The notes below the pieces were generated by a model. That model did no database searches and was not told where the DNA came from. It saw only the letters and a program-made list of their open reading frames with translations. The translations under genes and the position numbers were made by a program. A DNA stretch of 61,819 bases from assembly GCA_002438565.1 (NCBI GenBank), contig DJPN01000024.1, positions 16,854 through 78,672 on the forward strand, in the 5' to 3' direction. The DNA comes from Alphaproteobacteria bacterium UBA6411 (lineage in GTDB: Bacteria; Pseudomonadota; Alphaproteobacteria; CAAGCB01; CAG-977). Positions within the stretch are counted from its first letter, which is position 1, and each line of letters begins with the position of its first letter. This document shows positions 42,516 through 51,461 of the stretch, piece after piece.

Positions 42516-43295
42516 ATGCCCAGACCGATTAAAAGACAACAGCCTTTGGTGCCGAAAACGGATGCGGACGCTCCTTCTTCCGTTAATGCGAAAGATGACG
42601 CCCAGCCCGTCAAAGCGCGCAAAAAAGTGCAGTCGGCTCCGTCAAACGACGAATTGACGGTGGATTTGCTGCGTGAACGCCGTTATTTGTGGACGGCGCG
42701 CGCGTTTGCGATTGTGTCGGCGGTGGCGCTGTGTCTGAATCTGGTTCTGATGATTGCGATGGCCAAATTGATGCCTTTGAAACGTGCCGAACCGTTTTTG
42801 CTGACTTTTCAAAGCAAAGACGATCAAGTCGTCCGCATCCGGCCGTTGTCGTCCGATTTGGGGGCGAACGATTTGCTGACGGAAGCGATGATTCGCCAAT
42901 ATGTGCTGTTGCGCAACACGATGACCGCCGATGTGGAAGAAATGGCTTTCCGCTGGGGCAATGACGGGCCGTTGCGCTGGATGTCGTCGCCCAATGTTTA
43001 CAAACAGTTTGCCAAAACCATCAAAGATTGGCTGGCGCGCGTCAAATTGGAAGGTTTGACCCGTGAAGTCCGTATTGAATCCGTCGTCCGTCAGCAGGAT
43101 ATTTGGGTTGTTTATATTGTGACGCGCGACATGCTGCCCGAAGCCGACCAGCCTGTAACCCAGCGTTGGCGCGTCAAATTGAAAGTCCGTTATTTCGGAA
43201 TGTCGTCCAAAAACGAAGTCAAATATGTCGACAGATTGAAAAACCCGCTGGGTTTTGTCGTGTTGGCTTATGCAATCGAAAGTGCCGCAGATTAA
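42516..43295 (+). CDS. virB8: VirB8-family T4SS inner-membrane protein (second copy)
   Basis: This 259-residue protein has a long cytoplasmic N-terminus (about 60 residues, Lys/Pro-rich), one membrane segment (62-83), and a VirB8 domain: LTEAMIRQYVLLRNTMTADV, MSSPNVYKQFAKTI, TQRWRVKLKVRYF and the ending DRLKNPLGFVVLAYAIES. This is the more typical VirB8. It starts 6 bases after the lipoprotein gene and ends 12 bases before virB9. Confidence 0.83.
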   Translation: MPRPIKRQQPLVPKTDADAPSSVNAKDDAQPVKARKKVQSAPSNDELTVDLLRERRYLWTARAFAIVSAVALCLNLVLMIAMAKLMPLKRAEPFLLTFQSKDDQVVRIRPLSSDLGANDLLTEAMIRQYVLLRNTMTADVEEMAFRWGNDGPLRWMSSPNVYKQFAKTIKDWLARVKLEGLTREVRIESVVRQQDIWVVYIVTRDMLPEADQPVTQRWRVKLKVRYFGMSSKNEVKYVDRLKNPLGFVVLAYAIESAAD

Positions 43296-43307
43296 AGAAG
43301 GTGTGCC

Positions 43308-44831
43308 GTGAAAAACAGTAGTTCAATTCGTCTTTTCGCATTGGTTTTAACGATAACGGTCGCCGCGTCGGGACACGTTCGGGCTCAGCAATCCGCCGCC
43401 CGCGAATCCATGGATGCCGCCATCGAGCAATCGAACGGCCAATATTCCGAAATCGACATGCCGTATCTGTGGTCGCTGGGCATGCAGCAAAAGGCGTGGA
43501 ACAAGCCTTTGGAACATTTGGGCGAAGGGCAGTCCAAACCGGGGTATTCCCGTTATTTCTGGTCGCCCGATTTGGTGTTGCCTTTGCGTATCCGCGAAGG
43601 GATGCATACTTTAATCAACTTTCCGTCGTGGGAATACATCGACAACGTGTTTTTGGGCAATGCCAGCGCGTTCGGATCGCAAAAAGTGGCCGCGAACGCT
43701 TTGATGGTTTTCGCAAACAACCCCGAATTGGTCGGCATGGATACGAACATGATTGTGTTCGGCCGATCGGGCAACCGCTATGTGTTCTATTTGCGCAGTG
43801 AAACGTTCAATGCGGACAGAATTACAAACGCCGTCGTCGATATTATCGTCAACGACAGCAAATTCATTCCGGACGATTCGGGGAAAACCCCTTTTTCGGA
43901 AGGTGAAACGGGAATTGGCGCAACGCCTGCCGGAGCGGCTTCCGTTGTCGGAGCGGCCGGCAAGGCCAAGGGCAAAAAGCTGAAATTTTTTGATCCGATG
44001 AATGACTGGCTGGAAGATTTGGACGTCGATCCCGAAAAACTGAAATTCGATATTGACGTTTTCGTTCCCAATCCGGAAGACATGGAAATCGCCCCCGAAC
44101 GCGTATGGCGCGACGAGATTTTCACATATATCGACTTGGGACCGAAAGCGTTGACAATGACGCAGCGTCCGATTGTCAATCTGCTGGTGCAGGGCAGTGA
44201 AGTTCCCGTCGGCTTCAGAACGCGCGGGCCGAACGGGCGGCTGATTGTGGTCGAAGGCATCGGTGATTTGGTTTTGCGCAACGGCAAACGGCTGCTGTGT
44301 TTGAAAATCCGCAAAGATCCGAGCTTCGGCACGGATTGGGTCGAATACGATAAATCCGTGCAGCCCGCTTATTCGCCTGCGGGAATGAGGACGCCCGGCG
44401 TTTCGCCCAGAGGCGCGAACGAAACAGCCAACGAACTGGCGGCGTCGCAAATGGCTCAGCAGACGATGTCGCAGCGGATGCAGCAGCTGCAAATGTCCGA
44501 CAATCTGTCTTTGACGGGCAGAAACGCGCAGATGTCGGCGTCGTTTGCGAACCGCTACCGCCGCGCGGCTGCCGAAACAATCGCAATCGAGTTGGGCGCG
44601 GATGCCGAAATTTCGGCTTTGGAGCAGAAATGGGATAATATTTACCGCAAAAACAAAGATTTGCTTGCAAACTTCGAGCCGTACTATTCGGTTGACGCGG
44701 TTGCCGAGGGCGAAACAAAGGATTTGTTCCGCCTGCGCATCGGCCCCGTCGATTCGATTAAAGACGGCGACAAGCTGTGCAATCAGCTGGGTCGGCGCGG
44801 TGTCACCTGTATCGTGGTGCGGACGCAATGA
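43308..44831 (+). CDS. virB9: VirB9/CagX-family outer-membrane core protein with C-terminal SPOR domain
   Basis: This 507-residue protein has a signal peptide (cleavage likely at VRAQ), an N-terminal CagX/VirB9 domain (SPDLVLPLRIREGMHTLINF; GNRYVFYLRSETF), an insertion rich in Gly/Ala/Lys, and the C-terminal VirB9 domain (RVWRDEIFTYIDLGPKA; DLVLRNGKRLLCLKI). A Met/Gln-rich helix follows, then a SPOR-like domain at the end (LFRLRIGPVDSIKDGDKLCN, GVTCIVV). SPOR domains bind denuded peptidoglycan at division sites. This arrangement is not standard for VirB9. GTG start with AAGAAGG upstream; the stop overlaps virB10 as ATGA. Confidence 0.82.
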   Translation: MKNSSSIRLFALVLTITVAASGHVRAQQSAARESMDAAIEQSNGQYSEIDMPYLWSLGMQQKAWNKPLEHLGEGQSKPGYSRYFWSPDLVLPLRIREGMHTLINFPSWEYIDNVFLGNASAFGSQKVAANALMVFANNPELVGMDTNMIVFGRSGNRYVFYLRSETFNADRITNAVVDIIVNDSKFIPDDSGKTPFSEGETGIGATPAGAASVVGAAGKAKGKKLKFFDPMNDWLEDLDVDPEKLKFDIDVFVPNPEDMEIAPERVWRDEIFTYIDLGPKALTMTQRPIVNLLVQGSEVPVGFRTRGPNGRLIVVEGIGDLVLRNGKRLLCLKIRKDPSFGTDWVEYDKSVQPAYSPAGMRTPGVSPRGANETANELAASQMAQQTMSQRMQQLQMSDNLSLTGRNAQMSASFANRYRRAAAETIAIELGADAEISALEQKWDNIYRKNKDLLANFEPYYSVDAVAEGETKDLFRLRIGPVDSIKDGDKLCNQLGRRGVTCIVVRTQ

Positions 44832-47800
44832 ACGAAGAATTACTCAGCTCATCGGATAAATACTTGAAGAAATCCAACCGGACGTTGCTTCTGGTTGGAA
44901 TCTTCGCGTTTTTGGCTTTTTTCATCGGCTTGATTGTTTTGTTGAGCGGCGGTGAAGAGCAAAAGGAGGACGCGAAAGTAACCGTTGAGGGGGGCAGTGA
45001 CGCTTTTACCGACATCACGGGGGGCGATTCGGACAATTTTTCCAATTTCGACGAACCGTCAACGGGCGTCAAATTGAATGTTACGCCCGATTCGCTGCGT
45101 TTTGACCAAGTCGTGCTGGGGACTTCCGCGGAAGGGGCTTTGACCATTACGCCGTCCACGGGGCGCGTCAGCATTATGGAAATCGGCTTTGAAAACAATC
45201 CGGAAGACGGATTCAAACTGGAAAGCAAATGCAAGCCCAACGACATTCTGACAACGGATTTATCCTGCACCGTCGTTGTTAAATGGGAGCCAAAGACGGC
45301 GCGGACGATTCAATCGAATCTGGCAATCAAATGGCGTGACGAAACGGCGGGAGCGATAGGAAAAACCGTACTGGTTTCCGTGTCCGCCATGGCAATCGAC
45401 ACCAGCCTTTGCGGCGTGTGCGACGAAGCCCCCGGCGGCGGCACGACGGCCGACCAGCTGCGGCAAAAAGGGCGGCTGATTCTGGGCCCCGACGGCAAAC
45501 CCATCGGATATGCCGATGAAAACGGCGTCGTGTACGGTTTGGACGGCAAGCGCATCGGCACTTTGCGTCCCGACGGAACGGTCGTCGACGATCAAGGCTA
45601 CATCATCGGCGTGGCGGAAGGTGTGCGCGTCGCTTTGGGGCCAGACGGCAGTATTATCGGCACGATTTTGCCCGACGGCCGGGTAATCGACAAAGACGGC
45701 AATCTTATCGGCTACGCTTTGCCCGACGGAACGATTGTCGATTTGAACGGCAATGTCATCGGCGCGGCGATGCGCACGGGAACGGCCATTGATAAAAACG
45801 GCAATCCTATCGGGCGCGTCATGCCCGACGGCCGCGTGCTGGATGAAAACGGCAACCTTATCGGCTATTTGAATCCCGACGGAACGATTGTCGATTTGAA
45901 CGGCAACATCATCGGGTCGGTGATGCCCTCGGGCGCCGTTGTCGACGCTTTGGGACGTGTTTTGGGGATTGTCATGCCGGACGGTTCGGTGGTTGACAAG
46001 GACGGCAATGTCATCGGCCGCGTTTTGCCGAACGGTTTCGTGGTCGACAAAGACGGCAATATTATCGGCCGCGTGATTAAAGAAGGGCTGGCTATCGGAC
46101 CGGGGTGCAGACTTATCGGCCGCGTCAGTACGGACGGCTCGGTTATGTCTTCCAACAAGCAGGTCGGCCGTTTGACCGCGGCGATGATTGTGGTCGACAT
46201 GGGCAACAACCCCGTCGGCGGCTATGTTCAGGAAGGCGCGGTTCTGGCTTGGGACGGAAAGACAATCGGCAAAATCGATTCCGATGGTCAGCCCGTCAGC
46301 TTCAAAGGCGATTTGCTGGGCTGTTTGCTGCCCAATGCGGCGGTTGTCAACGACAACGAGGAAATGATAGGCGCGCTGCGGCCTTACGGGACGGTTGTCG
46401 GAACACGCTGCGGATTTGAAGGGCGCGTCATGCCTGACGGTTCGGTTGTCAACAACGGCGAACTCAAAGGCCGGATTTTGCCCGACAAGACCTTTTTGCG
46501 CGAAGACGGAACCATCGGCGGCGCGATTGCCCGCAGCAGTGTCGGGCTTGCGCCGGGGTGCGCCAATTTGGGTTTTGCCAACATCGACGGGCAAATGATG
46601 ACCACGAAAGGTGAATTTGTCGGCTGTCTGGCGGCGAACGGCGATGTGCTGGATGACAAGTATGTCGTGCTGGGACGCGTTTTGGATGCGGGAACCGCTA
46701 TCGGCGTTGACGGCAGAATGATAGGTGTTTTGGACAGCGCGGGCAAAATCGTTGATAAAAACGGAAAAGTTCTGGCGTGCATGGATCCCGATTATGTCGC
46801 GATTTCGGAAACCAAGGACGAACCCGTCGGCATGGCGACGCCGCAGGGCGGTGTTTTGGATCGCGACGGCAGAACCATCGGGTGGGTGATGCCCGATGCG
46901 TCGGTCAAAAACGCAAAAGGCGGTTCGATAGGCAAAACATTGGGCGATTCCTCCGTTGTCGACATGACGGGGCAGAAAGTCGCGCGTGTTGTGCCGTTCC
47001 AAGGATTGCCGCTGAGGGCGGCCTGCGAACCCGTCGGACGGATTATTATGGACGGGCGCATCGTTGACAAGGATTTCAAACGGACGGCTTATCTGAAGCT
47101 GGATGATTCTTTGGCGGACGAACAGGATAATTTCATCGGGCGTTTGGCGACGGCTCAGCACGGCATCGATTCCCGCAGCACTTATGTGGGGTCGATTGAC
47201 GAAACGGGGGCTTTGATTAACCAAGCGGGCGAAAAGGTCGGCTGTCTGCGTCCGGACAACCTGTTTGTTGATTCGGACGGCAAATTCAAAGCCGCTCAAA
47301 TGCTCACGGGGCTGGCTGTCAATCCGCAGACCGATTTATACGCCCGCGGCGATTCGATTGGCAAGGCGTTAAACCTCAAAGGAACGGATTTCGTCGGTAA
47401 GACGCTGGTCAGCACTTATATTCAAAATGACAACAAGACGGTAACGGGCGGCATTATTCCCGCGGGCGCGGCGGTTTTGGACATTAAAACCAGCAAACCT
47501 ATCGGCCGTTTGCTGCCGGACGGCAATGCGGTAAACCTGCAAAGCCGTTTTCTGGGACGTTTGAAAATGCCGGGCGGCGACGTTGTCGACCGCGCGGGAA
47601 CCGTTGTCGGCCGTGTTTTTGTGGGATTGCGGCAGGTTATCGGTCCGAACGGCGAGATTTTGGGCGTTGTTTTGTCCGACGGAACAGTGATTGACGCCAA
47701 CGGGCAGGTTATCGGGCAGGCGGACTTGGAAGGAAAAGTCGTCGACAAAGACGGCAAAGTCATTGGCGAAGTGCTGCCTGTCGGCATGCCTGTTTTGGGC

Positions 47801-50800
47801 CCCGACGGCAAAATTATCGGCTATGTGGGATTAAACGGCGAAATCGTTGATGAGGACGGAAAACCCGTGCTGGGCGCGGACGGAAAGCCGTTGCGCTACC
47901 GTTCGGGCGGAATGGTGGTCAGCGCGGACGGAAAAGTGGTCGGCTTTACATTAAAGGACGGTCTGGCAGTCGGCTTTGACAACAAAGTGCTGGGAACCAT
48001 TAACGCCGAAGCGGTGGTGAGGAGCCCCTCGGGAACGGATTTGGGGACGATGCAGGTTGACGGAACAATCGTTGACACAATGGCAAAGCCCATCGGCCGC
48101 GGATTGGTCAACGCCATTCCCGTCGGCAAACAATGCCGCGGTTTGGGGACTTTGAATTCGGACGGCAAAGTTGTTTCCGCATCCGGTGACGAATTGGGTT
48201 TTGTAACGTTCGACCGAGCCGTTTTGGATGAAACCAATACGCAAATCGGAATTGCTCTCAGTCCCGATTCCGTGATTGACAAGCCGTGCAATATTGCGGG
48301 TGAAATCGGCCGTGACGGAAAAGTCCGCAATACGAGCGGAAAAGAAATCGGCTGTGTGGATTTCGACGGAACCGTAACGGATAAAAACACAAAACGCATC
48401 GGCACGGTGATTTTGAAAGGACCGGTCATCGGCTTTGACGGCAAGGTGTTCGGCAAAGTCGTTCCCAACGGCGAAGTGCTGGATTCGGACGGCAATGTTT
48501 TGGGATGCTTCGGGGAAAACGGCGCGATTTACGACAAAAGCAACATTCTTTCGGGCGTGTCCGATTTAATGAAATACGCTGTCGATTCCAAAGGTAAAAT
48601 CGTAGCCAGAATTGTCGGCGGAAAATACGGGATTTCATTGGAAAACGATAAAGCGTCGGGCATGCTTGAAAACGGAAAACTGCTTGACGCCAAAGGGGCG
48701 GAAATCGGGTTGCCCGTTCCTGCGGGCAGGCGCGTTATCGGCCGGGACGGCCGCATTGTCGGCACGGTTCTGCCAAAAGGCGGAGTTGCGGCGGACAACG
48801 GGGAAAACAAAGGCTTTGTGACATCCCGCATGCGCGCTTTGACGCCGGAAAACAAATTTTTGGGACGCGTTGTTCCCGTTGGCGAAGAATGTAAGGACAA
48901 AGACGGTCAAACAATCGGCAAAGTTCACTACGACGGTACGATTGTGGATGAAAACGTCGAAGTGCTGGGACGAATTCTGGCGGACGGCACGGCGCTGAGC
49001 AATGCGGGGACATATTTGTGTTCCATTTCTCCGATGAGCGTGATTGACGATGCGTGGATAGGCAAAGCCGTGTACGACGCCAACGGAAATCTTATCGGAT
49101 ATGTTGACGAAGACGGAAACGTCCGCGATGCGAGCGGGAATATTATCGGGAAAGTTCTGCCCGACGGGACGGTTGTTGATTTGAACGGCAACACAATCGG
49201 CTATGTGGCGTTGGGCGAACCCGTGTTTGACGAAAACGGCAAACTTATCGGTTTTGTCGGCGCGGACGGCATTGTGCGCGACGCGCAGGGCAACGTGATT
49301 GGGACTTTGCGTTCCGACGGAACGGTTGTTGATGAAAACGGAAACGTCATCGGAAAAACTTTGGGAACACCGTTGTACGATGCCGACAGAAATCTGATCG
49401 GTTTTGTCGGCAAAGACGGCCAAGCGCGGGATTTGAACGGCAATTTGTTGGGGGCTCCCGTGTACGATGCCGACGGCAAGCTTATCGGTTTTGCGGGCAA
49501 AGACGGCATGGTTCGCGATTTGAAAGGCAACGTCATCGGGAAAGTTCTGTCCGACGGGACGGTTGTTGATTTGAACGGAAACATCATCGGCAAAGTTGAC
49601 GACAGGGCGACGCAGGCCAAAAAGAACGTTCGGATTGCAGTCGGCCGCGACGGCAAATTTTTGGGCATTGTCGGCGAAGACGGCTTTGTCCGCGATGCCA
49701 ACGGCAACATTATCGGCAGGGTTTTGCCCGACGGGACGGTTGTCGATTTGAACGGGAACGTTATCGGCTCCGTCATAGAAGGCGAACCGCTTTATGATGA
49801 AAACGGCAACCTTATCGGCATTGTCAAGCCCGACGGGACGGTTGTTGATTTAAACGGAAATGTGCTGGGGCATTTGAACGCCGACGGTGAAATCGTCGAC
49901 AAGGACGGCAATGTCATCGGTATTTGGAAAAACGGCAAGCTGACGATGAAAGGCGACAAGCTTAAACCGCGGTTTGCTTTTGACAAAAACGGCAAAAAAA
50001 TCGGCATAATCCTGCCCGATGGAACGGTTGTCGACGCCAACGGCAATATTATCGGCCATATGGATGAAGACGGCAATATCATCGGATTGGACGGCGAGAT
50101 CATCGGTACTTCAACCCCCGGCGGCGAAAAAACGGACAAGGATAAAGTATCCGTTTTCGGCAAATTCGATCCCGATTCCTATCGCTACCGCGGCAAAAAC
50201 TTGGGCGCGGGCGGCGGCACGGGCAAAGGCGAACGCTACGATCCGTCGCGAATCAAGGAGCTGCGTGCGAAGCAAATGGCCTACCGTCAAATGATTCGTC
50301 CGGGATTGGGGGCAAGTTCAAGCGAAGAGTCCGAGGCGGCACTGTTGAAAAAACAGCACAGAGCAAGAAATTGGAGCAGTATCGATATCGATAAAAACGT
50401 ATCGTCCTATCGTGTAAGCATGGACAATATGATTTTGGCGGACAAAGCCATTCCGGCCGTATTGACGCGGTCAATCGATTCGTTGTACAGTGATGTTCCT
50501 GTTTCAGCTGTTGTGGAACGCAATGTATATTCGGAAAGCGGACGGAAAGTGATTATTCCCGCGGGCAGTCGTTTAATCGGTGAACAGGGCGGAGCGGGAT
50601 CGGCCGAAGAAAACAGTGTTGCCGTAAAAATGCAAATCAAATGGACTCGTTTGATTCGTCCTGACGGTGCGGCTTTCAGTTTTGAAAGCGGATCATCGGG
50701 TGATGCGCAAGGACGCGCCGGCGTTTCATCGTACGTCGATTTGCAGCTGATTCGGAAATTCGGGACACCTTTGCTGCAAAGTACGGTTTCCTCCGCGCTG

Positions 50801-51445
50801 TTGTGGGCGATGTCCTCCAACTCGAAACCCGAAGTCGGCGACAGCGGCGAAATCGCGCTCAGCGACCGCCAGCAGGCGGCGCAGGACGCGCGTTCGCAGT
50901 TTTCGGACGACATGAGGTCAATGTTTGATTCCATTTTTGCCATGACGTCCAAAATTCCGGCGCGTTCGTTTGTTCCGTCAGGAACGCGGATTACCGTTTT
51001 CGCCAAAGAAGATTTGTGGCTTCGTTCCGATGTTGAGGATAACGAAGTCGGCACGCAGAAATGGGATAAACTGGTTGATGAAAAAATGGGTACCGAGGAA
51101 GAGAAACGGCTGGAACAGCAAAGAAAGCAAGATAACGGAGAGATAGAGCAAGGTTTGACGCCAGATCAAACGCAGCAGAATAATTTAGGCACTGTTCCGA
51201 ACAATCCGCAAATGCAGCAGCAGATGTACTACAATAATTATGGCCAGCCTCAGCAGGGCGGGCTGACGTCTCCGCAAGCACCGGCGGGATATTACGCTGC
51301 GCCGCCGGGGTATTACGGTTACGTTCCGCCCCCGCAACAGCCACAACTGCTGACTCCACGCTCTGCACAGCAACCTAAGCCGCAAAGCGCGCCGGCTGTT
51401 CAAGAACAGGTCAAGGATGAAGATCCCGCTCCGGAATTGTTTTAA
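44828..51445 (+). CDS. virB10: Giant VirB10/TrbI protein with about 90 tandem 17-residue repeats
   Basis: This 2205-residue protein is about five times the usual VirB10 length. The domain order is: cytoplasmic tip and membrane helix (18-41); an acidic stretch; an Ig-like domain of the ASH/HYDIN type (82-190: LNVTPDSLRFDQVVLGTSAE); two Cys (CGVC, 195-198); tandem repeats (about 216-1762, consensus DGTVVDLNGNVIGRVLP); a VirB10/TrbI domain (about 1858-2075: AIPAVLTRSIDSLYSDVPVS, KVIIPAGSRLIGE); and a Gln/Pro/Tyr-rich tail. VirB10 spans from the inner membrane to the outer-membrane pore. The repeats lie in the periplasmic part, as in CagY and DotG, though their sequence is different. Coupled to virB9 by ATGA. 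Confidence 0.85.
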   Translation: MNEELLSSSDKYLKKSNRTLLLVGIFAFLAFFIGLIVLLSGGEEQKEDAKVTVEGGSDAFTDITGGDSDNFSNFDEPSTGVKLNVTPDSLRFDQVVLGTSAEGALTITPSTGRVSIMEIGFENNPEDGFKLESKCKPNDILTTDLSCTVVVKWEPKTARTIQSNLAIKWRDETAGAIGKTVLVSVSAMAIDTSLCGVCDEAPGGGTTADQLRQKGRLILGPDGKPIGYADENGVVYGLDGKRIGTLRPDGTVVDDQGYIIGVAEGVRVALGPDGSIIGTILPDGRVIDKDGNLIGYALPDGTIVDLNGNVIGAAMRTGTAIDKNGNPIGRVMPDGRVLDENGNLIGYLNPDGTIVDLNGNIIGSVMPSGAVVDALGRVLGIVMPDGSVVDKDGNVIGRVLPNGFVVDKDGNIIGRVIKEGLAIGPGCRLIGRVSTDGSVMSSNKQVGRLTAAMIVVDMGNNPVGGYVQEGAVLAWDGKTIGKIDSDGQPVSFKGDLLGCLLPNAAVVNDNEEMIGALRPYGTVVGTRCGFEGRVMPDGSVVNNGELKGRILPDKTFLREDGTIGGAIARSSVGLAPGCANLGFANIDGQMMTTKGEFVGCLAANGDVLDDKYVVLGRVLDAGTAIGVDGRMIGVLDSAGKIVDKNGKVLACMDPDYVAISETKDEPVGMATPQGGVLDRDGRTIGWVMPDASVKNAKGGSIGKTLGDSSVVDMTGQKVARVVPFQGLPLRAACEPVGRIIMDGRIVDKDFKRTAYLKLDDSLADEQDNFIGRLATAQHGIDSRSTYVGSIDETGALINQAGEKVGCLRPDNLFVDSDGKFKAAQMLTGLAVNPQTDLYARGDSIGKALNLKGTDFVGKTLVSTYIQNDNKTVTGGIIPAGAAVLDIKTSKPIGRLLPDGNAVNLQSRFLGRLKMPGGDVVDRAGTVVGRVFVGLRQVIGPNGEILGVVLSDGTVIDANGQVIGQADLEGKVVDKDGKVIGEVLPVGMPVLGPDGKIIGYVGLNGEIVDEDGKPVLGADGKPLRYRSGGMVVSADGKVVGFTLKDGLAVGFDNKVLGTINAEAVVRSPSGTDLGTMQVDGTIVDTMAKPIGRGLVNAIPVGKQCRGLGTLNSDGKVVSASGDELGFVTFDRAVLDETNTQIGIALSPDSVIDKPCNIAGEIGRDGKVRNTSGKEIGCVDFDGTVTDKNTKRIGTVILKGPVIGFDGKVFGKVVPNGEVLDSDGNVLGCFGENGAIYDKSNILSGVSDLMKYAVDSKGKIVARIVGGKYGISLENDKASGMLENGKLLDAKGAEIGLPVPAGRRVIGRDGRIVGTVLPKGGVAADNGENKGFVTSRMRALTPENKFLGRVVPVGEECKDKDGQTIGKVHYDGTIVDENVEVLGRILADGTALSNAGTYLCSISPMSVIDDAWIGKAVYDANGNLIGYVDEDGNVRDASGNIIGKVLPDGTVVDLNGNTIGYVALGEPVFDENGKLIGFVGADGIVRDAQGNVIGTLRSDGTVVDENGNVIGKTLGTPLYDADRNLIGFVGKDGQARDLNGNLLGAPVYDADGKLIGFAGKDGMVRDLKGNVIGKVLSDGTVVDLNGNIIGKVDDRATQAKKNVRIAVGRDGKFLGIVGEDGFVRDANGNIIGRVLPDGTVVDLNGNVIGSVIEGEPLYDENGNLIGIVKPDGTVVDLNGNVLGHLNADGEIVDKDGNVIGIWKNGKLTMKGDKLKPRFAFDKNGKKIGIILPDGTVVDANGNIIGHMDEDGNIIGLDGEIIGTSTPGGEKTDKDKVSVFGKFDPDSYRYRGKNLGAGGGTGKGERYDPSRIKELRAKQMAYRQMIRPGLGASSSEESEAALLKKQHRARNWSSIDIDKNVSSYRVSMDNMILADKAIPAVLTRSIDSLYSDVPVSAVVERNVYSESGRKVIIPAGSRLIGEQGGAGSAEENSVAVKMQIKWTRLIRPDGAAFSFESGSSGDAQGRAGVSSYVDLQLIRKFGTPLLQSTVSSALLWAMSSNSKPEVGDSGEIALSDRQQAAQDARSQFSDDMRSMFDSIFAMTSKIPARSFVPSGTRITVFAKEDLWLRSDVEDNEVGTQKWDKLVDEKMGTEEEKRLEQQRKQDNGEIEQGLTPDQTQQNNLGTVPNNPQMQQQMYYNNYGQPQQGGLTSPQAPAGYYAAPPGYYGYVPPPQQPQLLTPRSAQQPKPQSAPAVQEQVKDEDPAPELF
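45475..50112 (+). repeat. 17-residue (51-bp) repeat tract inside virB10
   Basis: About 4.6 kb encode roughly 90 units around DG(T/S)VVDxNGNVIGxVLP. Units at both ends (45.6-46.1 kb and 49.0-50.1 kb) are close to consensus; the middle (46.1-48.9 kb) is diverged and has Cys-containing variants such as GPGC, APGC and KQCRGLG. The regular Gly/Asn turns and alternating hydrophobic residues suggest a beta-solenoid or beta-hairpin stack. Different codons are used for the same residues between units, so the repeats are held by selection on the protein, not by recent DNA duplication alone. Confidence 0.85.
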
Positions 51446-51461
51446 GTGAAAGGAATAAAAA

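Noticed and set aside
45260..47299. 679-codon minus-strand frame opposite virB10 repeats
   Set aside because: The repeats make the reverse frame repetitive too; its 'repeats' are only the mirror of the 51-bp units.
45475..50112. CRISPR-like regular repeats
   Set aside because: The period is 51 bp in frame, units differ at codon third positions, and there are no constant repeats with unique spacers. It is a protein repeat.
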